64,000 nucleotides of DNA from Eremomyces bilateralis CBS 781.70. Taxonomy: Eukaryota > Ascomycota > Dothideomycetes > Eremomycetales > Eremomycetaceae. The notes beneath the pieces were generated by a model. That model was given only the letters and a program-made list of their open reading frames with translations, did no database searches and had not been told where the DNA came from. Shown here one piece after another: positions 11,056 to 22,291 of this stretch (positions are counted from its first letter, which is position 1; each line of letters starts with the position of its first letter). A program made the translations under genes and the position numbers. Where the stretch lies: assembly GCF_010015585.1 (NCBI RefSeq), contig NW_022985097.1, forward strand, positions 62,001 through 126,000, written 5' to 3'.

Positions 11056-12157
11056 ATGTCGACGACCGTATTCTCCCGATCTTCCGCCCGGGCTCTATCC
11101 CGATGTTGCCGGAACGCCTCACGAGCAACCGAACGCATCGCCACCGCGCCATGCACACAACGCAGCATCTCATACGCATCGAGGCAGACACCGATACTGT
11201 CTTCACAGTCGCGACGACGACCTCAGACCTCTTCGCGCCTCCCACAGATCCAGAACGTCCAGTCACGACGGACGATCTTCATCCAGACCGAAGGGACGCC
11301 GAATGCAGATGTACGTGTCGAATTGCGACCATCGAACTCCGGCTTTCGTCGAACAACACGAAACTAACGATTGATTCTAGGCGCTCAAGTTTAACCCGAA
11401 CACTCGTGTCCTACCGGAAGCCTTCCCTTCCACCTTTGTGGAATACCTCTCTCCTCGATCCACCCTCGCTCCGCCGCACCCATCCCCGCTCGCCGGTCAA
11501 CTCCTCAATGTCGACGGCGTCACAGCGGTCTTCTTTGGCGCCGACTACATCACCGTGACGAAAGACAGCAGTGTGCCGTGGGAGCACATCAAGCCGGAGG
11601 TGTTCTCGCTGATCACGGAATATGTGACCTCGGGGCAGGCGATGGTGACGACGGTGGCGAGAGGGACGGCAGAAGGAGACGAGGGGCAGGAGGCGGAGGA
11701 GAAGGATAGTTTGGCGTATGATGAGGACGACGACGAGGTGGTGGGGATGATCAAGGAGTTGCTGGAGACAAGGATCCGGCCGGCGATTCAGGAGGATGGA
11801 GGGGACATTGAGTTCCGTGGGTTTGAGAATGGTACGGTGATGCTAAAGTTGCGGGGAGCGTGCAGGACGTGCGATAGCAGCACGGTGACGTTGAAGAACG
11901 GGATCGAGGTAAGTTCCTCCGTTCCTTAGGCTACGGGACCCTGGGGTCGATTTGCGGAACGAGTTTGGCTGATTGCATGGCAGAGTATGATGATGCACTA
12001 TATCCCCGAGGTCACGGCGGTGGAGCAAGTCGCGGATCCGGAAGAAGAGATTGCAATCAAGGAGTTTGCGAAGTTCGAGGAGAAGTTGAAGCAGCAGAGG
12101 GGTTACGAGGTGCCGTCTACGACAGGGAAAGGCTCGTTGGACACGGTGGAGGGTTAA
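11056..12157 (+). CDS. NFU1: NFU1-type mitochondrial iron-sulfur cluster carrier
   Basis: Late-acting Fe-S carrier that hands [4Fe-4S] clusters to mitochondrial enzymes such as lipoyl synthase. Three exons, 11056-11310, 11381-11908 and 11984-12157, give 318 aa. Intron 1 contains the branch point AAACTAAC. Residues 1-85 are Arg/Ser-rich with no acidic residues, as expected for a mitochondrial presequence. Exon 2 begins with the Nfu N-domain (ALKFNPNTRVLPEAF; DGVTAVFFGADYITV). The C-terminal NifU-like domain carries the cluster-binding C-x2-C in GACRTCDSSTVTLKNGIE, preceded by RPAIQEDGGDIEF. Exon 3 continues SMMMHYIPEV and an acidic/basic helix. The length and domain order fit fungal Nfu1. The only unusual element is an acidic linker (DEDDDEV) before the NifU domain. 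Confidence 0.96.
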
Positions 12158-12869
12158 AGAGGATATTTTCACCACTCTCTCTGAATGACTACCGTCATAC
12201 TTTGTTTGAGTACGGAGTATAGAACGGCGTATTATTTCTGGCGTGTTTTGAGGAGTTGACTAGACGCTCGGTGCTGCAGTGTTGCTGTGGTCAATTCATC
12301 TGGATGGTTCACACCAGCAACATCGATACCAGCAGCGCTTAAGCAGAGCAAGACACCAAAGAGACAGGGATAGTTCAGTTTATGTCTGAGGCAGCAAGGC
12401 TGAAGACTCTAAAACTCGAACTCACGTGTCAAGCTAGGGTATGACGTAATGAGGGCTTCGGAGTCCATGTTGCGATTGACCACTAAAAATGAAGCAAACT
12501 TTGGTTGGGACGATCGATCGAGAATCTGACTGACAAGCCCGAAAATCACGCTTTCCATAATTAGGTAGTTATCGAAGAATTTCTGGGTACCTTATCTGTT
12601 GAGCGATCCCCTGTCATTTGTTCCAGTTTCAAGGAAAGTGCGGTAGGCGTTCCTGCATATCATCCCACTTGATATTTGCCATGAGAACAGACCGGACGCG
12701 CCCCGCTATCACATCCCTTCGTCTATGATCTCTTCTCTTCCGGATTCTTCTCCATCTCCTTCTTGTTCATAGGACTCATAGATTCGTGCATATACCCTTA
12801 CATCTTGTCTCATTACCGAGTATCCTGCAGTGCCCCGCCACATATACCCTTCTCCCCATACCTAGCAGC
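12158..12869. other. Spacer between NFU1 and the glycoside hydrolase gene
   Basis: NFU1 3' region followed by the promoter of the next gene. The final 200 bases before the ATG are TC-rich (tctcttctcttccgg... from about 12725), typical of fungal transcription-start regions. No coding evidence. Confidence 0.5.
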
Positions 12870-15800
12870 ATGGTTCTCGTTGAGGGGAAGGAATATCTGT
12901 GCACTGAAGAGACCAGACTGAAAGAAGACCGCGAAAGGACAAAGTACTGGAAGAAATGGGGCCCATATACCGCTGAACGACAGTGGGCAACAGGTATGCT
13001 TGGACTCCCAGTGTCCAGTCCCCCACTAACTTTCCTGCAGTGAGAGAGGACTACTCGTGAGTGCCGCCGTCTCATTCCAAGACCTTTGTATTCTAACCAA
13101 CGCAGTGCCGATGGAGACGCTTGGAGCCGTAAGTAACGTGCTGCGAGAGGCTTGAACCTTTAGCTTATAGTGAGCAGACTTTCCTCACGACGATGCGCGA
13201 TCACGAGCCTACAGATGGGGCGAGGACGGTATCGCTGGCGTCTGCGATACCCACAGCCTCCAGCACATCGCCTTCTCCTTCTGGAATGGAAAAGAGTGAG
13301 GTTCTCCACATGGCGTATCTGGTGCAGCATAACTGATGTCACGTAGCCCGTACCTAAAAGAGCGGCTGTTTGGTCTCTCGAATCCTCAAGGGAATCATGG
13401 CGAGTCAATCAAGGAAGCCCACTTTCACCTAGACAATACCCCGACGGTATGTTTCCCTCTGGCCAAATTAATTTCTTATCTGACGTTTTACAGCATTCAT
13501 ACATGAAATACTTGTATAAATACCCTCAACAGGCCTTTCCATACGACGACGTGATCAAAGAGAACGCTAGACGAACTAGAAACGACCGAGAATACAATAT
13601 CCTAGACACCGGGATCTTCGATGAGGATGACTATTGGGATATCTTTATCGAAACGGCAAAAGAAGCCGATGATCCCGACGAACTACTGTTCCGAGTGACG
13701 GCGTACAATAGAGGATCACAGCGAGCACCTTTACATATCATTCCTCATGTCTGGTTCCGCAATACTTGGGCCTGGGGCCGGGAAGATGAGTCCAAAAAGC
13801 CTAACATTCGACGGTTGTCCCCCCTTGTCGCGGTATCAAGCCACCACAAGCTTGGAGATCGGTATATCCAGATGGCGCCGTCTCCTGGCATCGGCCGGAG
13901 TGGTGAAGATATCCAACCGTCCCTCATATTCACTGACAATGACACGAACTACATGCGTCTATACAACGCAGACGAGAATAAGACTCCTTTCGTCAAGGAT
14001 GCCTTCCACCGGTATATCGTCGATGGCGAAACCGAGGCGATCAACCCCGACAAAACTGGAACAAAGTCTGCATCGTGGTATGAGTTCAACGAAGACGGAG
14101 GTGTGGCTCCAGGGGAGTGTGCTGTGGTAAGATTCCGCGTCAGCAAGCGATACGAAGCCGACTACTTCGACGAAGAGCTTTTTGACGATATCATCGAACG
14201 CCGACGGGAAGAGGCGGACGAGTTCTACTGGCGCATTAGTCCGATGCCCATGTCGGAAGACCTACGCAACGTTCAACGACAAGCATTCAGTGGCATGTTG
14301 TGGTGCAAGCAGCACTACCTGTTCATATGGGATCAGTGGGCAAATGGGGATCCGTCCATGCCACCTCCTCCACCCGAGCGCATCAAGGTACGGAATTCAG
14401 GGTGGAAACACATCCACATGGATGATATTTTGTCCCTTCCAGACAAGTGGGAGTACCCATTCTTTGCCGCATGGGATTCGGCATTCCACTGCATCCCGTT
14501 GGCAATGATTGATCCCGACTTCGCCAAGAAGCAGCTTGACTTGTTCACGCGCGAATGGTACATGCATCCGAACGGTCAATTACCAGCATACGAATGGAAT
14601 TTCGGAGATGTCAACCCCCCAGTCCATGCGTGGGCACTGTTCCGAACGTTCAAGATCGAGCGGAAGATGTATGGCCGCGAAGATATCGACTGCCTCGAGC
14701 GTGTATTCCAGAAGTTGCTCATGAACTTTACATGGTGGGTCAATCGGAAGGACTTCGAAGGAAAGAATGTTTTCGAAGGCGGTTTCCTTGGTCTGGATAA
14801 CATTGGTCTTTTCAACCGTTCCGATCCTCTACCGACTGGAGGCACTCTCGAGCAAGCAGACTCGACAGGCTGGATGGCGTTTTACTGCTTGGGTATGCTC
14901 AACATTGCTTTCGAGCTTGCCAAGTATCGAAGCATCTACGAAGACATTGCCACCAAGTTCTTCGAGCATTTCATCTTGATCTCCGAAGCGATGCAGTATC
15001 GGACCGAAAGCGAGTCTAAAAGCCTATGGAACGAAGAAGACGGCTTCTACTACGACGCCATCAGCTGGGGAGATCAACATTCCATACAAATGCCAGTCAT
15101 GAGCTTGGTCGGGCTGATCCCAATGTTTGCAACTCTAACACTCGAGCCGCAGCTGATCAACAAATTCCCGAACTTCAAAAAGCGCCTCAACTGGTTCATC
15201 GAGAATAAAGCCGATGTCGCCGAGAGAAATCTTGCCAGCATGAAGATTCGTGGCAAGGATGATAGAATACTGCTCAGTCTCATGAGCAAGGAACGACTGG
15301 TCCGCACGTTGGAACGCATGCTTTCCGAGACACACTTCTTGTCCGACCATGGTATCCGAAGCATGAGTAGGCACCATAAGGACAGACCCTACAGTATGGA
15401 CGTCAACGGTCAGAAGTTCGAGGTCGCATATCTTCCTGGTGACTCAGACTCGGGGCTCTTTGGCGGGAACTCTAACTGGCGTGGACCGATCTGGATGGCC
15501 CCGAATTTCCTTCTCATTGAGTCTTGTCTCCGCAACCACATGTTTTACGGAAACTCGCTCCAAGTGGAATGTCCTACGGGATCAGGAAACTATATGCATC
15601 TTGGTCATGTCGCTGAAGAGCTCCAGCATCGTCTGACCAACATGTTCATGCGCGATGAAACCGGACGACGCGCCGCCAACGGCGGCAACGAGACACTGGA
15701 CTACGACCCCAACTGGCGGGACTGTGTTTGGTTCTTTGAGTTCTTCGATGGAGATACTGGCCGCGGTCTTGGAGCCAGTCATCAGTGCGGCTGGACCGGG

Positions 15801-16387
15801 TTGGTTGCAAAGATGATCCACGATACAGGGTATTTCCGTTGCATTTCCTTTATAGACGAACCTGCTAACCAGTTCCTTCCAGTATCAACTGCCGCCTCCC
15901 CCAAACACCACGCACCCCCTCCACAGCCGCTCAACACTACTTCGATGATGTGTTCACCCGCTCTCTCCGCTACTCCGCAGCAAACCCACCTACCACACCT
16001 GGCGGCACCAAGCCATCCCACATCCGGCGCTCCTCCTCCTCCCGCTCTATCGGCGCGCGCACCGACTGGGACACCAATGGTGCTGCCACGCCGCATGCTC
16101 GTCTCATATCCAATGGCGCGCGCACGCCTCGACTTGGCGACCATGTGATTGATGAGGAGGACGAGATTGACGATGAGGAGGACGACGACGGACTGTACTT
16201 CGCGGCGCCGCAGCGGTCGAACAGTGTAGGGATTCTAGATACGGAAGCGTTGAAGAAGCGGGAAGAGGCGGATCAGCATGTGCATCGGCATGTGAGTCGG
16301 CGGCTGGAGAGGCTGAGGACTGCTTTTGGGCGGGAAGACGAAGACGTTAGTGGTGGGGTGGGCGATGAAATTGAGGCAAGGCACTGA
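12870..16387 (+). CDS. MGH1-like (GH63-clan) glycoside hydrolase
   Basis: Large putative glycoside hydrolase of the mannosylglycerate-hydrolase (MGH1)-like family with an (alpha/alpha)6 catalytic barrel. Seven exons: 12870-12993, 13041-13056, 13106-13128, 13178-13295, 13347-13446, 13494-15829 and 15883-16387. Together they give 1073 aa in frame. The N-terminus reads [18 protein letters not shown], then [18 protein letters not shown] and [17 protein letters not shown]. Exon 6 holds the barrel, with [36 protein letters not shown] and [12 protein letters not shown]. The two micro-exons (16 and 23 nt) encode the conserved [12 protein letters not shown] stretch, which supports the splice choices. 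No signal peptide is seen, so it is probably cytosolic. Substrate is unknown in fungi. The C-terminal about 170 residues (exon 7) are low-complexity Ser/Pro/Arg with an acidic run ([13 protein letters not shown]), beyond the bacterial family core. Confidence 0.9.
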
Positions 16388-16923
16388 GGTTGTGGCTGAA
16401 ATGATCTCGACGCTTTGATAAGAGGGAGAGCAGAATTGCATATGGAGCAGACGATTGGGGGCGTAAGGGACAGTAAGAGGTGCAATAGATCGACCCTCGA
16501 AGAACGGTCATAGGACGATAGTAGTATGGATAGATCGAGAATGATTTTTGAGACGGTATTTCTTCTCTATCATAGACTATTGATCCTGCTGCAGTATCAA
16601 CCTGTTGAGACGACTCGTTTCCCCCAGGAGGTAGCCACATATATGCTTAATCGACCATCGTCGTTACTTTGCTAATGAATTGACGGGGCTGACATTTATG
16701 CATCCAGAGGGAATCCTGAAGATTTATAGTCGGGTGAATTCTCCTGTCGCAGAGGCGATATCACCATTGTTTGCACATCAAACACGAAACACGAAAGAAA
16801 CGTTACTAAGTTACCTGGGAAACAATACCATTATTAATTCAAACGCCGTCTGTCTACGATCATTCCCGTAATGCCCTCAAAACCTTTCCCCATCTCTTCC
16901 GACTCGTCTACCTCCGCCGCACA

Positions 16924-17163
16924 TCATACCCTACGCGTAGGCTGCATCTCCACCTCCTCCCAAGCGGACTGGGTCTCCAGATCCTGGGCGGCCCTCGCCT
17001 GGCGCCCTCTCCGATCGACTCGTGACCTCCAAAGGAGCAGCAGGCCGATGGCGACGACGAAGAGCACGAACAAGCCGGCAAAGAGGGCGACGATGGCCAC
17101 TACGCCGCCGGGGAAGCTGGTGGTGGGAGAGCGGGGGAACTCGGGGGTTTCGACTGGCTGCAT
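16924..17163 (-). CDS. Small single-pass membrane protein
   Basis: 79-residue frame not recognised as a named family. Residues 1-18 are Pro/Thr-rich (ETPEFPRSPTTSFPGG). One strongly hydrophobic segment follows (VVAIVALFAGLFVLFVVAIG and LLLLW), then a basic stop-transfer stretch (RSRVDRRGRQARA) and an acidic tail (LETQSAWEEVEM). The positive-inside pattern suggests an N-out, C-in single-pass protein. It could be a complete micro-protein or the 3' exon of a gene starting further right; no upstream exon was convincing. It overlaps an unrelated frame on the plus strand (16871-17272), which lacks such features. Confidence 0.5.
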   Translation of the reverse strand: MQPVETPEFPRSPTTSFPGGVVAIVALFAGLFVLFVVAIGLLLLWRSRVDRRGRQARAAQDLETQSAWEEVEMQPTRRV

Positions 17164-18183
17164 GGCGGTATTGGGGAAGTGGGTTGCTGAAGGGGAGGTT
17201 CGGGGTGGGTTAGTGGTTTGCTATGAAGGGGTTAGGAACTCCTGTGGGAGTGGAGTTAGTAGACGCCTGTAGGTGGTGGTCTTGAGAGATATCGGCTAGT
17301 AACCTGTTTGCAGTGACTTGCTTGATGAGGAGGGAGTCTTGTGTGAGGAATCATACCACTGATGGAGTTCGAGGATCGAGATATATAACCGTTGCGGACA
17401 ATGACATGCTTGGGAAGATCTTTGTATAAAGAGACCATTGTTTTGCACTGCCAAAAGCACTGACAAGAGATAACGGACAATGGAACCAATCACTTTCTCT
17501 ATTCCTTTGTCTGCATACCTAGACATCCGCATTGTCACGGAGTAGTCCACGGAATAATCAAGTTATGCGGGCAAAGGCAAGCAAGGCATGTCCGTCCGCC
17601 CTTAAACCTCCTCCTCTCGGATGGTGCGAGAAGCAGGTCATTAAAAACGGACGGTGATCGATGATCTTGGAACAGTTAGAGGGCACTCAGAAGAAAGGGG
17701 GATTTCGTTCTCTGGTGCGTGACAAATTAGTTCCGATGCGTAGGATAGCAATGACGATGTTGCCCTGCATCAATTGTGGCATGGCGTTGACAGTTAACAG
17801 CACGCAATGCAACTCAGAAATGCAGGTTTCGTGGTGACATGACTTAATTGACTCGATTGAAACGGACCGCTGACTGTACAGGTTTCAACTCCTATGAACA
17901 CCGACCTCGAACGCCGAAAAGAAAATGGGGACGACCTGGTTCAGTCCCTGTCCATGCCTTCCGCTGGCTACTGTTGCCAGCATGCAATGATGGGTCCAAG
18001 AGTCGCCTCGTATCCAACCCCGACGGGCCAGATATGCGAGCAGCTGTCGGGAGCATCCGATGCCACGCAAACGGTAGTTTCGACACGCGGACGAGTGCGA
18101 TCATGCCGACGCCATTCCGCGATGATCGCGCGGCAAGTCGCTGACCGACAATCCGCACCACCAAACACCGATCCCGAAACGAC
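17164..18183. other. Spacer, no gene recognised
   Basis: About 1 kb between the small membrane protein and the 3' end of the GH76 gene. Overlapping frames on both strands at 17848-18190 have no family features, and none is long enough to prefer. Confidence 0.45.
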
Positions 18184-19653
18184 CTAAGCAATCATCCACC
18201 ATGCGCCACCCAGAAGGCCAGCCAGCAAGATGGTCGTCAGAAACCCGGCGCCCACCTTATCGCCGGTCGTGATGACATTATACGTCCGCGGATTCACCAC
18301 CTCCTCAGCCCCCGCGCCCGCGTCGCCCTTGCTCGTGCCACCATTGTTCGCCGTGACGGGCCCGTCCACCTTGTCGATCAGGTTGGCCTGGATGACCTCG
18401 AGCGCGCTCATCTGCTCACCGACGCCGGCCTCGCCATCGTAGGCGGCGCCGGCGGTCCACCGGAGCCCGCAGGTGACGCCGTCGGGCGCTCCGGAGCATT
18501 GGAGGGCGGCGGCTTTAGCGGACGAGCGGATGCGAGGCATGAGGAGTTCGTTGGTCCAGGAGGCGACTTTGACGGTGGCGGCCATCCAACGGGAGAGGTA
18601 GGCTTTGAAGGAGCGTTGGTCGACGTTGCAGGTGCCGGTGACTTCGCAGGCGACTTCAAACATGATTTCGCCTTCGAAGAAGACGCTGAGGCCGGCGATG
18701 ATGCCTTCGGTTCGTTTGCGCCATTTGTCGGCGTTGGTCTAGTGAAGGGTGGTTAACTCCGATCGGCGAACGGGAAAGAGTGCGGGAAGAAGTAGGGAGA
18801 CTTACAATGTTCCACATAGTCGCGGCGCCATAGAGGTAGACACCGGCATTGTAGGTCCATTGAATGTGGTTGACTTCCGAGCAATTCTGCCTGTCGTCGG
18901 TACCATCGTAGAAATGGTAGTCGTCGCTCATCAATCCGGAGCCGGCGGTCCAATCCCACATTTCATCCGCCCAGTTCACATAAGATTGATTGCCGGTATA
19001 CCGACCCAGGCGTGCCGCCATATTGAAGAAGCACCCGTTCGAGATGGTGTTCTTATAGTTATACCCATTGTTGAATGGGTAGATCTGCCACTTCAAGCCT
19101 CCATTACACGTCGCATTGTCCCATCGCGGGGCCTGAGTGTTGAACACCGCCTGCGCCAGCGCAAGCCATTGCGGCTGATCGGGCGGCGGGTCCGGGAATC
19201 CATTCTCGGCGGCCGTCAAGGCGGCCATGCCCCAGAAGGCCTGATCGTCGTTCCCTAATGTCCGTGTCTGGTTGTCCGGCATGAAGGCTTTGTTGGCGCC
19301 GACTTGATGGAGCAGCGCTTGGGTCGTGATATCGTTGAACTGCGTGTCTTTGGTGTAGTACCAGTAGTCGATGAAGCTGCCGAACATGGCTCCGGCTTCC
19401 CACCAGTAGTAGGGATCGGGGAGGTTACCGGGAATGTCGCCGGGTTTGTCGCCGGTGTAATACTTTCTCATGCCTTTTGCGACTGTTTGCGCGGCTTTCT
19501 TGATTGAATCTACGGTATAATGTTAGCATGCGAGGGATGCTTCAACGCTCTAGTTGACGCACCTGGTTGTCCTAGATCTAGATCGATCGCAGCCACCGAA
19601 TTAGCCCCAAGCAGAGCGCCACACAGGGCACCTTTCCATGATCTAAAGAACAT
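18184..19653 (-). CDS. GPI-anchored GH76 enzyme (Dfg5/Dcw1 family)
   Basis: Cell-wall enzyme of glycoside hydrolase family 76, annotated in fungi as mannan endo-1,6-alpha-mannosidase; Dfg5/Dcw1 proteins are thought to transfer GPI-anchored mannoproteins to wall glucan. Three exons, 19653-19563, 19509-18806 and 18738-18184, give 449 aa. Residues 1-22 form a secretion signal ([20 protein letters not shown]). The catalytic Asp pair is in [10 protein letters not shown]; other family blocks are [33 protein letters not shown] and [15 protein letters not shown]. The C-terminus is hydrophobic ([20 protein letters not shown]) after a small-residue stretch, as expected for a GPI-anchor signal. Several N-x-S/T sites are visible. 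Expected location is the plasma membrane outer face or the wall. Several paralogues usually exist per genome, so I give no gene symbol. Confidence 0.95.
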
Positions 19654-21355
19654 GTTGTGCAAGAATTATGTCGTGAACAAGTAGGATCGTAGGTGGTTGA
19701 GGCGAGTCGTGAAGTGAACTCGGTCCTCCGAGTTCGACTTGACGGTCAACGTCAACGGATACTCGGGGCCGAATAAAGAGGAATACGGTCCCCTTCGCGT
19801 TCTAATCTTCGGCTTCGATGAGGCGTCAAATGAGGATATGTAGGGGGTGGAAGGATACGTAGGAGTGGGTATCGGAGCGGGGACTGGGGTGGAGAGATGA
19901 TCGACTAGGAGAGAACGAGCGTAATGAGCAGTTGGATAGTGCTGCTCGGAGGAATGGTGGTCAATAGTAACGAGAATAGTGGAGGGTAAGATGGAGATGT
20001 TGATGGTGAAGGGAAGTATAGCAGAATGAATGATGTGGGAAGACGAAGATGCACCAAGAGTCCAAGACATGCACAGCCTACGGGAGGTTTGCAGTTTGCA
20101 GAGTGTCGCATGAAATACGCGCGTAATCAAGGGGGGGCCTGCTGACAAAGGCTGATATTGTGATTATTTTCCCCAAACCCAGTTGTTTCATACTAGCGTA
20201 TTAAAAACCTCCAATCAGATAACAGGGAATTGTTTGAAGTTGCTCAATTAAGGGATATCTAACCAACCAGTCCCGTGATGTCACTGCCCATCGTAACACC
20301 ATTACACCAACCGACCAAGTTGAGGGCCACTCGGTTTCGGCGCTGCTTCAGCTTTTGAATGAGTTGAATCACATATGAATACACGGATAGTTACGCTTAA
20401 ATGTTAATTACACGGAATCCAGCCAGCCTACGATGAAGCATGCCGATGGTAAGCCAACTATCCACGAGCTTCCGGGGATTATGAGGACTACTACCGGCAG
20501 ACTACAGGCAATAGTAGTATTACCCAGCAGCAGATTAAGTCGTCTAAAAGACGAGCGACAAGTCCAAAAATAACCAGCAGAGAGTTCATTGACATTATGT
20601 ATTCAGAGCCGAAGACATTCAGATCCAAGACTCAGGTCCATCAGGTCCAATCGTATCTACAACGACGATCAAATCATCCCAAATCAAATATTCATATAAT
20701 TGCCACCGCTCCGGCGTTCCCCAGTGTCGTGTCGTAAGCGTCTGTCACCTCACATCATCTGCGCCCCTTTGCTGGCGCAATTCTGGTGTTATTGCCAGGG
20801 ACTCTCAGGGCTCAGGGTACGGTGCTTACAATTTGCCTGGCGGAATCACGTGAAACACCCCAGCAATTGCCCTGAGCAGCCACGGAACGCTGGAACTCCC
20901 CAGAAGGATTACATCGTCTGCAACCTCCGCTCGACTCGACACATCGTTCCTCTCTCCAAATCGATCCGATATCGTCTGACTGTTACTCTTGCGATCCCAT
21001 ATCATCTCACATCCTATATCAACGTCCTCCGTGATCTACTGTCCCAGCTCCGACCATCGCACATCGCCGGCCACTCCCACAGCCCAACTAAGCTCAAACC
21101 CGACCTCATACCCTAACGGTAACAGCACCCCAAGCCCAACTCACCCGCGGACCGTCCAGACTGATCGTTTGATTTCCCCGTTCAGCTTCCCTCTCGACGA
21201 TCCCGCCATTCCGTTCCACCGATCCCGTTGACTAGCGCATCCACCGTTGCGACCTGGCACGACCGAACATTCTCTCACAGAGCCCTCGAAGGAACCACAG
21301 CGCCGCTCGGCCCCCGAACCAATTCGAACGCTCCCGTTCACAGAACATCGCCAAC
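19654..21355. other. Divergent promoter region between the GH76 and v-SNARE genes
   Basis: 1.7 kb head-to-head spacer. Frames at 19666-20148 (minus) and 20700-21116 (plus) are Ser/Pro/His-rich translations of pyrimidine-rich leaders and look non-coding. The stretch from about 20930 to 21350 is CT-rich and runs into the synaptobrevin ATG, so it is a likely transcribed 5' leader. Confidence 0.5.
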
Positions 21356-21841
21356 ATGTCGGATCGCGAACAGCCATACGATCCCTATATTCCGTCCGGA
21401 AACGCCAATGACGCCGGTGGCAGCAATAATGGACAAGGCGGCAACCAACGCACCGCCGCCCTTCAAGCCGTAGGTTTCTCCATCCCTGAAGCGTCGCTAT
21501 ATCGAATCGGACACGCAGCTAACAGATCCGGTTGTAGGAAATCGACTCCACCGTCGGCATCATGCGAGACAACATCAACAAGGTCTCCGAGCGTGGCCAG
21601 CGCCTCGATGCGCTGCAGGACAAGACCGACAACCTTGCCGTGTCCGCGCAGGGGTTCCGACGCGGCGCCAACCGCGTGAGGAAGCAGATGTGGTGGAAGG
21701 ATATGAAGATGCGGATTTGCATCATCGTGGGCATTATCTTGCTGTTGGTGGTCATTATCGTGCCGTCGGGTGAGTTTGATCGCCGGATTGCTAATCCAGG
21801 GGTTTCGCTGACATGATGGTTTAGTTGTCGCTACGCGCTAA
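21356..21841 (+). CDS. Synaptobrevin-type v-SNARE (Snc1/SynA-like)
   Basis: R-SNARE of exocytic and endocytic vesicles that pairs with plasma-membrane t-SNAREs during polarised secretion. Three exons, 21356-21469, 21538-21769 and 21825-21841, give 120 aa. The N-terminus is Pro/Gly/Asn-rich. Exon 2 starts the SNARE helix with [20 protein letters not shown]; the zero-layer Arg lies in this run ([20 protein letters not shown]). The helix continues to [20 protein letters not shown], followed by the tail anchor ([18 protein letters not shown]). The last exon adds only VVATR. The very small third exon and conserved intron sites fit fungal Snc genes. Orthologues are Snc1/Snc2 in yeast and SynA in Aspergillus. 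Confidence 0.96.
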
Positions 21842-22291
21842 ATTTTTCCTGGGGTTGGAGTGGATGGGTGGACGAAGAGGGTTGGAATTGAGCGAGAGAG
21901 CCGGCGAGGTGTGTGTACGATGTGTTGGCTTGATACCAGCCAAGTCCGTTCTGTTGACTGGAGAGTTGATCGGCGATCAAGGAGTTACAATTGAGCGAAG
22001 CCATTTTCCACCTTCAATCCTGCACATGCTTCCCCATCGTGAGCAGTCCCCGCCTCATTGAACGGTGGCAGTTTTATGTTTTTTTATTCTTCGGGCATGA
22101 AATGCAGGTCGTCTTTGGTTTGAGCACCCGATGTCATGTCTGGCTTGGTCTAGTCATTTTGAAACTAATGAAACTTGTATATTCCGTGTTCAAATCACTG
22201 CTATGGTATTGGTCCAGGCCATATTCCCAACTAATACCTTGCTCAACCGTTCAAAATCCAGCACGAGGGAAACGACGACATCCATCAGCCA
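21842..22291. other. Convergent 3' spacer
   Basis: Tail-to-tail spacer between the v-SNARE gene and the minus-strand PIP-kinase-domain gene. It should contain both 3' UTRs. No coding evidence. Confidence 0.5.

Noticed and set aside
18749-19258. 169-residue plus-strand frame
   Set aside because: Antisense shadow of GH76 exon 2; the minus strand carries the catalytic and family motifs.
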